Shown here piece by piece: positions 46,623 to 54,960 of a stretch of 64,000 nucleotides of DNA. Each line of letters begins with the position of its first letter. The first letter of the stretch is position 1. Source of the stretch: Alcaligenes ammonioxydans (lineage in GTDB: Bacteria > Pseudomonadota > Gammaproteobacteria > Burkholderiales > Burkholderiaceae_B); NCBI RefSeq assembly GCF_019343455.1, contig NZ_CP049362.1, forward strand, positions 124,001 to 188,000. Reading direction: 5' to 3'. Below the pieces are notes generated by a model. It did no database searches and was not told the DNA's origin. It saw only the letters and a program-made list of their open reading frames with translations. Both the position numbers and the translations under genes were made by a program.

Positions 46623-47920
46623 TAAAGTGTTCTGGGAAGCCAAAGAATAATATCGGGAAAGATGGTCAGAATAATAATGGCCAGAATTTCCAATGCTACA
46701 AAAGGCAAGGCTCCTCGTGTAATTTGCTGTAGCGAGATCTGTGGTGCAATGCCCTTGATGACATACAAATTCAATCCGACAGGAGGGGTAATGACCGCCA
46801 TTTCGCAGGCGATAATCATGACAATCCCAAACCACAAAGGGTCATAACCCAGAGCCACAATAACCGGCAATAAAACAGGCGTGGCAATCAGAATCAGGGA
46901 GACAATATCCAGGAACATGCCGACCGCAATTAAGAACAGCAGCACGAACAGCAAAATAAGCCAGGCCGGCTGAGACGAAGCCGTAATTAAGGACACCAGC
47001 TTTTGCGGAATCATCAGGCGCGTCATGATATAGCCAAATAGCAGCGCCGCAGCCAGAATGAGCAGGATCATGCCACTGGTCACCGCAGTGGAGCGCAGAA
47101 TTTGCAAGGCGACGCGCCAGTTCATTTCCTTGTAGGCGATGGCGATGATAAAGGCGCCCGCAGCACCAATGCCTGCTGCTTCTGTTGGCGTGGCAATACC
47201 CATGTAAATCGTGCCCAGCACCAGCAGGATCAGCAGCGCGGCGGCCCAGATGTCTTTCAGGGCAGTCAGCTTCTGAGTCCAGGTGACGACTTCGGCATTG
47301 CGGGGAGCTGCTTCGGGTTTGAACACCGCAACCAGCGCTACATAGATCACCATCATGATGGTTACCATCAATGCAGGCAGCAAGGCGCCAATGAATAGTT
47401 TGCCGATGGACTGGTCCGCCATTTCGCCATAGAGCACAAAACCGATGCTGGGTGGAATCAGCAGGGCCAAGGCACCAGCGGCGGCAATTGTTCCGCCCGA
47501 CAGGCTAGGCGAGTAACCGCGCTTGAGCATTTCAGGAATGGCAAAGCGACCAATCGTGGCGGCCCCCGCTACGCTGACGCCGCTCATGGCACCGAAAACG
47601 GCCGAGCTGCCCACACTGGCTACAGCCAAACCACCGGGTAAACGGTTCAGCCACAGGTAAAACAGTTGATAGAGCTTGCCGCCAATGCTGGTGCGCGCGA
47701 TGACCTCGCCCATCAAAATGAACAGCGGGATGGCGATCAGGGAATAGCTGGCCATGCCGCGGTGCAAGGTGGCAGGAATCACATCCAGGCCGGCTAGACC
47801 GGACTTCATCAGAATGCCGGAAATGCTGGCCACACCCAGTGCGGCAAAAATGGGGGTACCGATAACCATCAGGATGGTAAAGCAGGCCATCATCAGGCTG
47901 AAAATGAGCATGGAATCCAT
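46622..47920 (-). CDS. dctM: TRAP transporter large permease (DctM type)
   Basis: Protein of 432 residues, almost wholly membrane helices, with family blocks such as IPLFILMGEVIARTSIGGKLYQLFYLWLNRLPGGLAVASV and GAMSGVSVAGAATIGRFAIPEMLKRGYSPSLSGGTIAAAGALALLIPPSIGFVLYG. It forms the channel of a sodium-driven diacid uptake system. ATG 47920 comes one base after the stop of dctQ; the frame open further upstream is not coding. Confidence 0.93.
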   Translation of the reverse strand: MDSMLIFSLMMACFTILMVIGTPIFAALGVASISGILMKSGLAGLDVIPATLHRGMASYSLIAIPLFILMGEVIARTSIGGKLYQLFYLWLNRLPGGLAVASVGSSAVFGAMSGVSVAGAATIGRFAIPEMLKRGYSPSLSGGTIAAAGALALLIPPSIGFVLYGEMADQSIGKLFIGALLPALMVTIMMVIYVALVAVFKPEAAPRNAEVVTWTQKLTALKDIWAAALLILLVLGTIYMGIATPTEAAGIGAAGAFIIAIAYKEMNWRVALQILRSTAVTSGMILLILAAALLFGYIMTRLMIPQKLVSLITASSQPAWLILLFVLLFLIAVGMFLDIVSLILIATPVLLPVIVALGYDPLWFGIVMIIACEMAVITPPVGLNLYVIKGIAPQISLQQITRGALPFVALEILAIIILTIFPDIILWLPRTL

Positions 47921-47921
47921 G

Positions 47922-48440
47922 TCAGAACTCCTTGATGCTGTCGTTGGATTCCACACTGTCCGGGATGAACAGTCGGCGCAGGGTTGCCAGACCCAGCAAG
48001 GTGCCACCTAGCGGGATCATGCCGTACGCGATCCACAGTGGGAAACGCAGCATGGAGGCCGAGCGATAGTTGCGGGCAAGGGCGGTTTCTACCACCGACA
48101 TCCCGGCCCACAAGAGCACCAGGCAGAAAAACAGAATGCACAGTTGCGAGATGCAGGTCGCCAGACGCTGGCCGCGCGGTGAAAAGCGCATGTGGAAGGC
48201 CTCGACACTGACGTGGCGGTTCTCCAGATGGACCCAACCTACGGATAACCAGGAGCAGACCAGTAGCAGGTACACGCACACTTCGGTGATGTAGATGCTG
48301 GGACTGTTAAAGACATAGCGAGCTATCACGCCGTAGGTGCAGGCAAGCATCAGGGCGGCGAGGGCCACTTCGGCAAGCAGAATGGCAAGCCGATTACTGC
48401 CGCGCGCAAAGGCGCCCAGAAAATGAATAAGTGGATTCAT
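47922..48440 (-). CDS. dctQ: TRAP transporter small permease (DctQ type)
   Basis: Protein of 172 residues with four membrane helices, typical of DctQ (VIARYVFNSPSIYITEVCVYLLLVCSWLSVG; the E and W positions are conserved in the family). It holds the large permease and meets the substrate-binding protein. ATG 48440 is used; the GTG at 48479 is unlikely. It follows dctP by 58 bases. Confidence 0.9.
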   Translation of the reverse strand: MNPLIHFLGAFARGSNRLAILLAEVALAALMLACTYGVIARYVFNSPSIYITEVCVYLLLVCSWLSVGWVHLENRHVSVEAFHMRFSPRGQRLATCISQLCILFFCLVLLWAGMSVVETALARNYRSASMLRFPLWIAYGMIPLGGTLLGLATLRRLFIPDSVESNDSIKEF

Positions 48441-48498
48441 GGTGTCTCCCCACGCGCAAGGCGCGCCGGTGCTGGGCACGGCGCGCCGTCACGTGTGA

Positions 48499-49500
48499 TC
48501 AGGGCTGGCGGGTTTTTTCGATCAGTTCCAGATAGGCTGGGCCGTTCTCAACCTGCTTGCTCCATTCTTCAATGGCGGGGCGGGTCTGTTCACGCATCTG
48601 GGCCAGTTGGGCCGGCTCGACACGATTGATAGTCACCCCGGCTTGTTCGTAGCGTTGCAGAGCCTGGTCTACAAAGGCATTGACGCGCTCAAACTGCTCC
48701 TGGTCTCGCTGCTGGGCAGCCTTGATGAGGATCTCCTGCAGATCAGCGGGCAAGGACTCCCATTTCTTGCGATTGATGGCGAGCACCGAAACGTCGATGC
48801 CAAAGTTGGCGATGGACAGGTGCTTGGCCACTTCGTACAGATTGCGTCCAATGCCCGTCAGCAAGGGGCGCGGGGTGGCGTCGATCACGCCACGGTCAAA
48901 AGCCAGATAGAGTTCAGACGAGGGCATGCCGGTGGGCGAGCCCCCCAGCAATTGCAGTGCGCGAGCGTCCATGGAGCTGGTCGAGGCCCATACTTTGCCT
49001 TTGACGTCGGCAGCCGAATTGATCGGTGCCTTGCGGCTGTAAAACTCGTACGGGTCCCAGGGCGCCAGGCCCAGCACCACGGCATCATGTGTGTCGCGCA
49101 GCTCCTGCTCGGCACCCAGCTTGAACAGGCCCTGGTCCAGAGCCCGCTTGAGGTGGGCGGTGCTGTCAAAGAGGAACGGCAGGGTAAAAATGTTGAGCGC
49201 GGGCACCGTGCCGCTGGGGTAGGTGCTGGTCATGTTGACCATGTCCACGTCGCCGCGGGACAAAGCGGGCAGTTCCTCGTAACCGTCAAACAGCTGGCCG
49301 GAATGGAACACATTGATCTTGATTCGGCCCTGGCTTTCTTTCTCGACGGTCTGGACGAAATTCTCGATGGGTTTCCAGGCGTACTCGTAGGCCGGCGGCA
49401 AATAGGTTGAAAAGGTCAGTTCCACTTCCTGGGCGTGGGCTGGCGAACTACCCAGCGCCAGGGTGCAGGCGGCCAGAGCCGCTGTCAGGGCTTTTTTCAT
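48499..49500 (-). CDS. dctP: TRAP transporter substrate-binding protein (DctP type)
   Basis: Protein of 333 residues with a signal peptide ending SPAHAQ. The DctP fold shows in AYEYAWKPIENFVQTVEKESQGRIKINVF, the arginine region WASTSSMDARALQLLGGSPTGMPSSELYLAF that normally grips a carboxylate, and the acidic end PAIEEW. It delivers a carboxylic acid to the DctQM permease. The ligand is not told by the sequence. The gene lies 34 bases after the amidohydrolase gene and is likely co-transcribed with it. Confidence 0.93.
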   Translation of the reverse strand: MKKALTAALAACTLALGSSPAHAQEVELTFSTYLPPAYEYAWKPIENFVQTVEKESQGRIKINVFHSGQLFDGYEELPALSRGDVDMVNMTSTYPSGTVPALNIFTLPFLFDSTAHLKRALDQGLFKLGAEQELRDTHDAVVLGLAPWDPYEFYSRKAPINSAADVKGKVWASTSSMDARALQLLGGSPTGMPSSELYLAFDRGVIDATPRPLLTGIGRNLYEVAKHLSIANFGIDVSVLAINRKKWESLPADLQEILIKAAQQRDQEQFERVNAFVDQALQRYEQAGVTINRVEPAQLAQMREQTRPAIEEWSKQVENGPAYLELIEKTRQP

Positions 49501-49534
49501 GCATGTCTCCTGTGGTTTCTTTTTTGTTTCGTGT

Positions 49535-50155
49535 TTAAAGCGTGTGCAGATGAGCGATCAAGCCTGCAGAGGGCAGCACTTCGGCGTATTTGCTGGCCAT
49601 GTCGATCAGATTGCTGCGGTGTTGGGCTGCCGAGCGGTCCGCTACCGCATCTTCAGCCACGAACGGGGCAAATCCTGACTGCAGGCTGTCCACCACACTG
49701 GCGCGCACGCAACCGCTGGTCGTCGCACCTGCCACTATCAGCATGTCGCAGCCTTGATGGGCCAGCAGGGCGGACAACGGCGTGCCGTAAAAGGCGGAGG
49801 CCTGTGTTTTGTGCAGGATGATGTCTTGCTGGGGGTCGTAGTCCAGTCGGGGGTCCAGCTCACAGGCTGGCGAATCACGCAGCAGGCAGCGCAAGGACGA
49901 GGCCTTGCTGAGCCACAGATTGGCGTCGGCCAGGTGGGTTTCATAGCCGATGATGGTGAATATCACGCGGCCTTTGCCGCGCATGGCGCCAATCAAGCGG
50001 TTGGTCTGTTCGATCTGGCTGTCACAGTCCGAGGCCAGCGGCGTCAAGCCGGGCTCGGTAAAGCCACGTTGAAAATCGATAACGAGCAAAACCGGCTGGT
50101 GCCCCATGGGCAGGGTGCCATCAAAGCCCCCTTTCAGATTGTCGCTGTCGCGCAT
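49535..50155 (-). CDS. isochorismatase-family cysteine amidohydrolase
   Basis: Protein of 206 residues. The catalytic triad positions are visible: aspartate in LLVIDFQRGF, lysine in ILHKTQASAF and cysteine in ATTSGCVRASVVDSL. Enzymes with this triad hydrolyse amides such as maleamate, N-carbamoylsarcosine and nicotinamide. It is the first gene of the amidohydrolase-TRAP set, divergent from the LysR gene. An amide precursor of the diacid handled downstream is a fair guess, not shown. Confidence 0.88.
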   Translation of the reverse strand: MRDSDNLKGGFDGTLPMGHQPVLLVIDFQRGFTEPGLTPLASDCDSQIEQTNRLIGAMRGKGRVIFTIIGYETHLADANLWLSKASSLRCLLRDSPACELDPRLDYDPQQDIILHKTQASAFYGTPLSALLAHQGCDMLIVAGATTSGCVRASVVDSLQSGFAPFVAEDAVADRSAAQHRSNLIDMASKYAEVLPSAGLIAHLHTL

Positions 50156-50328
50156 CGTGTCTGTCCCCTCACTTTATTTCTCTGACTTGGATAATCAGGT
50201 TCCGTATTATTGACCTAGTCTGTCATCGCTATTGGTGTGAGTACAGCGTCAAATTGCGATGGTGCTATCGCGATTGATGATGGTAGAGCGCTTGTCGGCC
50301 TGCCTCTCCTAGGATGGAATACTGGCTT

Positions 50329-51213
50329 ATGAACATTGATCCCAAATCTTTGCGGCTGTTTTTACTGGTGCTCGAACGGGGCACCATTTCGGGGGCTGCC
50401 GAGCAGTCTCACATTGCCCCTGCTGCCGTCAGCAAACGTCTGAGCGATCTGGAACAGCAGTTGGGCGCCGCCCTGATCGAGCGCAGCAACAAGGGTGTCT
50501 ATCCCACCGCGGCGGGTAAATCGCTGGCCGCCATGTCCCAGCGGTTGCTGGACGATATGGACGCCATGGGCGCGTTAATGCGAGATTTTGCCGGGGGGGC
50601 GACCGGGCATGTGCGGATTGCAGCGAATCTGTCGTCGATTACGCAGTTCTTGCCGCAAGCCCTGAGCTCTTTCATGGCACGCCATCCCAAAGTGCGGGTA
50701 TCCCTGGAGGAGCGGATCAGTGCCGGGGTGGCGCAGGCGGTGGCGGACAATAACGCCGATCTGGGGGTTTTGATTCGAGGCGTGGGCAGCGCCGAGGTGG
50801 AGTATTACGATTATCGGCAGGATGAGCTGGTTCTGCTGGTGCCTGCCCGCCATCCCTTGGCCGACCGGCCCGAGCTGGCCTTTGCCGACACACTGGATTT
50901 TGACTATGTCGGCATGCACACCGGTAGTCATCCCAATCTTTTGCTCTTGCGCGCGGCCAGCGAGCTGGAACGTACCTGGCGTTGCCGCGTCCAGGTCACC
51001 AGTTATGACGCTCAGTGCCGCATGATTGAGGCCGGCCTGGGCATTGGCGTACTGCCTCGTTCCGTGGCCGAATCCTACGTGCAGAGTCTGGGCCTGGCCA
51101 TGTGCGTCATTCGGGAGCCGTGGACGCGCCGCCGGGTCGCCTTGTGCGTACGCAGCCGCTATAGCCTGTCCCCCGCTGCCCGCCTGCTGATGGACCACCT
51201 GTTGCAAAATTGA
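50329..51213 (+). CDS. LysR-type transcriptional regulator
   Basis: Protein of 294 residues. The winged helix-turn-helix is DPKSLRLFLLVLERGTISGAAEQSHIAPAAVSKRLSDLEQQLGAALIERSNKGVYPTAAG, followed by the periplasmic-binding-like effector domain. It is divergent from the amidohydrolase-TRAP operon with 173 bases between, so it likely controls it in response to a pathway acid. ATG 50329 fits family starts; ATG 50314 is possible. Confidence 0.92.
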   Translation: MNIDPKSLRLFLLVLERGTISGAAEQSHIAPAAVSKRLSDLEQQLGAALIERSNKGVYPTAAGKSLAAMSQRLLDDMDAMGALMRDFAGGATGHVRIAANLSSITQFLPQALSSFMARHPKVRVSLEERISAGVAQAVADNNADLGVLIRGVGSAEVEYYDYRQDELVLLVPARHPLADRPELAFADTLDFDYVGMHTGSHPNLLLLRAASELERTWRCRVQVTSYDAQCRMIEAGLGIGVLPRSVAESYVQSLGLAMCVIREPWTRRRVALCVRSRYSLSPAARLLMDHLLQN

Positions 51214-51296
51214 TGCGTTTTTTCCCGCCTTGAGACCGGTGGGCACTGCCCGGTAGCAGGCCGTTCCCAGGAGGCACAGAACGTTCAGGTGTTCTT

Positions 51297-51315
51297 AATG
51301 AGAATGACTCTTGAT
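51297..51315 (+). promoter_or_regulatory. Fur box 1 upstream of bfd
   Basis: AATGAGAATGACTCTTGAT has one full half-site (AATGAGAAT) of the usual Fur repeat and overlaps a possible -35 element TTGATC at 51311. Confidence 0.6.
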
Positions 51316-51330
51316 CTTTTTGCGGTTCTT

Positions 51331-51349
51331 GATAATAATGGTTCTCATG
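51331..51349 (+). promoter_or_regulatory. Fur box 2 covering the -10 region and start codon of bfd
   Basis: GATAATAATGGTTCTCATG closely follows the 19-base Fur site (reverse strand: CATGAGAACCATTATTATC). It includes the likely -10 element AATAAT at 51334 and ends on the ATG of bfd. Confidence 0.75.
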
Positions 51350-51616
51350 TTTATCTGCATATGTAACGCAATCACCGAGCGTCAAGTACAAGAAGCAGTA
51401 CGAGGCGGCGCTTCCAGTCTGGCAGACCTTCAAGGTCAGCTGGGCGTGGCGTCGTGCTGTGGCTGCTGCGCGGAGACGGCTCAGGACTATTTACCGGGTG
51501 GGCGCTATGCCAATCAAGCCATGATTGCCAGCCTCGAAACCGCCCGGGTGGATTCGGCTGCCAACGACAGCCTGATCCCTGTTCCCGAGTTCGGCCGCCT
51601 TGTCTGTCGCGCTTAA
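51347..51616 (+). CDS. bfd: bacterioferritin-associated ferredoxin
   Basis: Protein of 89 residues. The N-terminus MFICICNAITERQVQEAV carries two of the four [2Fe-2S] cysteines, and CCGCC holds the others, as in the Bfd BFD-like fold. It reduces ferric iron in bacterioferritin so the iron can be released. It lies under two Fur boxes and 270 bases upstream of bfr. The C-terminal extension of about 25 residues is longer than in E. coli Bfd (64 residues). The start is fixed by homology. Confidence 0.94.
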   Translation: MFICICNAITERQVQEAVRGGASSLADLQGQLGVASCCGCCAETAQDYLPGGRYANQAMIASLETARVDSAANDSLIPVPEFGRLVCRA

Positions 51617-51885
51617 GCGCGTGATTTCAATCAGGATTGTCGCTTCCCGCTCTTCGTAGTGGGAATGATTGTTGTTAGTCCTGTTACTAACCCAAAAGTG
51701 CAACGCTTTCTGGGTGCCTGTCCCTTTTTTAAGCCGTTGCCCTCGAGTGCATGGTAGCCTGTCACCTTCATCCCCCACCCCGATTTTGACTGCGTCGCGC
51801 CTGCTTGTGATAGCGGCAGTGAGGTCTTGTGTGGGGGCTGGGCGCGTCCTTGGGGGGAGCGCCGTCAGATTTACAGGAGAACAGC

Positions 51886-52365
51886 ATGTTTGGCGATAAA
51901 GTGGTAATTCAGCATTTGAACAAGCAGTTAAAGAACGAGCTGACAGCGATTAATCAATACTTCTTGCACGCTCGCATGTTGAACCATTGGGGCTTTAACA
52001 AGCTGGGCAAACACGAGTATGACGAATCCATCGGCGAGATGAAACATGCCGATATGCTGATCGAACGTATCTTTATGCTCGATGGCCTGCCTAACCTGCA
52101 GGATATGCACAAGATCATGATCGGCGAGAACGTGCCTGAAGTGCTTGGCTGTGACTTGAAGCTGGAACAGACAGCGCGTCAGACGGTGGTAGAAGCCATT
52201 GAGTACTGTGAGTCCGCGCGTGACTATGTCTCTCGTGATCTATTTTTGAAGATTCTGGACGACACCGAGGAACACATTGACTGGCTGGGCACGCAGTTGG
52301 AACTGATCGAGAAAGTGGGTCTGCAAAACTACCTGCAATCGCAGATGGGCGATCACGACGAGTAA
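51886..52365 (+). CDS. bfr: bacterioferritin, heme-binding type with altered ferroxidase ligand
   Basis: Protein of 159 residues with the four-helix ferritin fold. Counting from Met1, the ferroxidase ligands E18, E51, H54, E94 and H130 and the heme ligand M52 are all present. The position of the E. coli ligand Glu127 holds Thr127 (in [11 protein letters not shown]). CAGGAG lies before ATG 51886. It stores iron as a 24-mer. The changed ligand suggests a weakened ferroxidase site, as in heme-binding subunits of mixed bacterioferritins, or use of the neighbouring E128/E129. A strong terminator follows. Confidence 0.95.
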   Translation: MFGDKVVIQHLNKQLKNELTAINQYFLHARMLNHWGFNKLGKHEYDESIGEMKHADMLIERIFMLDGLPNLQDMHKIMIGENVPEVLGCDLKLEQTARQTVVEAIEYCESARDYVSRDLFLKILDDTEEHIDWLGTQLELIEKVGLQNYLQSQMGDHDE

Positions 52366-52388
52366 GTCTGTGCTGAACGCGCAGGCCA

Positions 52389-52422
52389 CAAAAAAAGCAC
52401 CCGTTTTGACGGGTGCTTTTTT
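52389..52422. terminator. bidirectional terminator after bfr
   Basis: AAAAAAGCACCCG-TTTTGA-CGGGTGCTTTTTT: a stem with A and T tracts on both sides, fit to stop bfr from the left and the gene at 52516 from the right. Confidence 0.9.
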
Positions 52423-52515
52423 ATTGCCGTTTCAGGAGCCGGAGTCGGTCTTGAACCTGGAGCGTCGGGGCGCGCTGGTCGTAATAGCCAGCAGCCGTCA
52501 GCGATCAGCGTGTCC

Positions 52516-53139
52516 TTAAAAGGACTTGCTCGGACAGCCGGGCACCTTGCCCCAGGCATTGTTGGGACCACAGTACTTGTTCCGGGCTTCCCAGGAGCAG
52601 CTGGGGCGATCGAAAAAGCCTTTTTTGCTACAGGCATTCAACTCTTGCTGCAATTGTGCCTGCCAGGCCCCGCCGTTATTGCTGGCAATCTGAATATCTT
52701 GTGGTGGGGGTGGCGGGGGGGTGCCAACCTCCACCGGCTGAATCGCCTCGGCATCACCCAGGTTCACCCGGGCGATTCCCTGCAGCTCCCGATTCTGCTC
52801 GGACATGGCAATCTGAATGGCCTGCTCCAGGGAAATGGATGTGGTCGCCAGCGCAATGGGCGGTTTTTCTTCGGTAAGCGTCGAGGTATCGATTTCCCAG
52901 GCAATAGGCGTGGGCTCCTCGGGTACCCCTAAGCGGCCATTGACCAAAGGTTGTGGCGGCTGGGCGGTAAAGGGCTTTCCATCGGCATCAAGCGTAGGCA
53001 GATCGGATGGATCAGGTGCACTGACGACCATGGATTTTTCAGGGCCGTGCGCGATGAGCCAGTTCCCCAGTTCCAGGCCGCCCCACACTGAAGCACCTGC
53101 GGCCAGCAGCAAGACAGCAATGATAAAACGCCAGGGCAT
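52516..53139 (-). CDS. hypothetical membrane-anchored protein with cysteine-rich C-terminus
   Basis: Protein of 207 residues. It has one N-terminal membrane helix (FIIAVLLLAAGASVWGGLELG), a proline-rich periplasmic middle with a PPPPPP tract, and a C-terminal region with five cysteines (NACSKKGFFDRPSCSWEARN then KYCGPNNAWGKVPGCP). Similar cysteine ends occur in other Burkholderiales proteins of unknown function. The pattern would fit one or two disulfides in the periplasm. Not recognised further. Confidence 0.72.
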   Translation of the reverse strand: MPWRFIIAVLLLAAGASVWGGLELGNWLIAHGPEKSMVVSAPDPSDLPTLDADGKPFTAQPPQPLVNGRLGVPEEPTPIAWEIDTSTLTEEKPPIALATTSISLEQAIQIAMSEQNRELQGIARVNLGDAEAIQPVEVGTPPPPPPQDIQIASNNGGAWQAQLQQELNACSKKGFFDRPSCSWEARNKYCGPNNAWGKVPGCPSKSF

Positions 53140-53249
53140 AAGCGATGTCTCGGTTTTGAATCAGGGGCGATCCGGTCAGCCGGATGCGCGTTATTAAAAG
53201 AATAGAGCCGTCATTGTAGCGAACTGTCGGCTCTGCTCTTGTGACAGAA

Positions 53250-54863
53250 TTAGACGGCATCCCCGAAAACGTGTCCACCATGTTCACGTAATGCGTGGAA
53301 TTCAATGCCTGGATTGAGCTCCTGCGCCACACGCAATTGCGCTGGCGAGCTTGCTAAAAAGGCAGTGGCCTCGACCACGTCATAGGCAATATTGCCAGCG
53401 TTAGTCTCGATGAACTTCTTCATGTCTTTAGGGTCTTTGGCCGTGACCCAGCGAGCCATGTTGAAGCGGCTGGACGACAGGCGGGCTTCCACGCCATATT
53501 CTGTTTTCAGACGATGGGCCACCACTTCAAACTGCAATTGGCCCACGGCGCCCAAGAGCATCATGCCGCCTGCCATATGGGGGCGAAACACTTGAATGGC
53601 GCCTTCTTCGCCCAGCTGGGTCAAGCCGGTACGCAATTGTTTGGTGCGTAAAGGATCTTTGACCTCAATGGATTGAAAGAGTTCAGGGGCAAAGAACGGC
53701 AGGCCGGTAAACTGCAGATTTTCGCCTTCGGTCAGCACGTCGCCCAGTTGCAGAATGCCGTGGTTGGGCACACCGATGATGTCGCCTGCAAACGCATCGT
53801 CCAATAGCTCGCGACGCTGGGACAGAAAGGACACCACGTTATTGGGGCGAATCTCTTTGCCGGTACGTGATACTTTCAGTTTCATGCCACGCTTGAAATG
53901 CCCGGAGCTGACACGAACAAAGGCGACGCGGTCGCGGTGAGCGGGGTCCATATTGGCTTGCACCTTGAAGACCACACCACTGAATTTGGGCTCGTCGGGC
54001 TGCACTTCGCGTTGCAGGGCGGCGCGTGGGCCCGGCGCAGGAGCCAGATCCACCAGCGCGTCCAATACTTCTTGCACGCCAAAGTTGTTGATGGCCGAAC
54101 CAAAGAATACCGGGGTTTGCTTGCCTGCCAGGAACAAGTCCAGGTTGAACTCGGGCGCTGCTGCATTCAGCAGTTCGATCTCTTCCTGCGCTTTTTCAAA
54201 TGGCTCGCCAAAGCGCTCGGCAATCACGGGGTTGTCCAGGCCAGGGATGATCTCATCCTCGCCATGACGCTCCTGACCGGGCTTGAACACACGCATATGG
54301 TTGGCGCGCAGATTGAACACGCCGCCAAAGCGACGCGCCATCCCGATCGGCCAGGAAAACGGCACCACTTCCATACCCAGGTGCGATTCAATTTCCGACA
54401 GGACATCCAGTGGCTCTTGAACTTCGCGGTCCAGCTTGTTCACAAAGGTGATGATGGGCGTATTGCGGGCCCGGCACACTTGCAAGAGGCGAATGGTTTG
54501 CGGTTCCACACCGTTGGCGGCGTCAATGACCATCAAGGCAGCGTCCACGGCGGTCAGCACCCGGTAGGTGTCCTCGGAGAAGTCCTGGTGACCGGGGGTG
54601 TCCAGCAAGTTGATGACGCAGTCGCGGTATTCCATCTGCATGACCGAGGAGGCCACCGAGATACCCCGTTGCTTTTCAATTTCCATCCAGTCCGAGGAAG
54701 CGTGGCGGCTGGCTTTACGAGCCTTGACGCTACCGGCAATCTGAATCGCGCCCGCGAACAGCAGCAGTTTTTCAGTCAGTGTGGTCTTACCCGCGTCAGG
54801 GTGAGAAATAATGGCAAAAGTGCGGCGTTTCTTGACTTCAGAGCGTATGTCACCGGACGACAT
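53250..54863 (-). CDS. prfC: peptide chain release factor 3
   Basis: Protein of 537 residues. GTPase motifs are SHPDAGKTTLTEKLL (G1), DTPGHQDFSEDTYR (G3) and TFVNKLDRE (G4), followed by the EF-G-like domain II (RDRVAFVRVSSGHFKRGMKLKV) and the RF3 C-terminal domain. It recycles RF1 and RF2 from ribosomes after termination. It stands alone. Confidence 0.97.
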   Translation of the reverse strand: MSSGDIRSEVKKRRTFAIISHPDAGKTTLTEKLLLFAGAIQIAGSVKARKASRHASSDWMEIEKQRGISVASSVMQMEYRDCVINLLDTPGHQDFSEDTYRVLTAVDAALMVIDAANGVEPQTIRLLQVCRARNTPIITFVNKLDREVQEPLDVLSEIESHLGMEVVPFSWPIGMARRFGGVFNLRANHMRVFKPGQERHGEDEIIPGLDNPVIAERFGEPFEKAQEEIELLNAAAPEFNLDLFLAGKQTPVFFGSAINNFGVQEVLDALVDLAPAPGPRAALQREVQPDEPKFSGVVFKVQANMDPAHRDRVAFVRVSSGHFKRGMKLKVSRTGKEIRPNNVVSFLSQRRELLDDAFAGDIIGVPNHGILQLGDVLTEGENLQFTGLPFFAPELFQSIEVKDPLRTKQLRTGLTQLGEEGAIQVFRPHMAGGMMLLGAVGQLQFEVVAHRLKTEYGVEARLSSSRFNMARWVTAKDPKDMKKFIETNAGNIAYDVVEATAFLASSPAQLRVAQELNPGIEFHALREHGGHVFGDAV

Positions 54864-54960
54864 TGAAAATCCTTGTGGCAGCGCCAGTCTGGCGCGTGGA
54901 AAACAGTGAGCGAATTATCCGTAAAGCAGGGCCTGGGGGCAAGCGCAGGCGCGCACGAGG

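Noticed and set aside
51608..51621. CGCGCTTAAGCGCG palindrome over the bfd stop codon as a terminator
   Set aside because: No T run follows, and the restriction-like palindrome may be chance.
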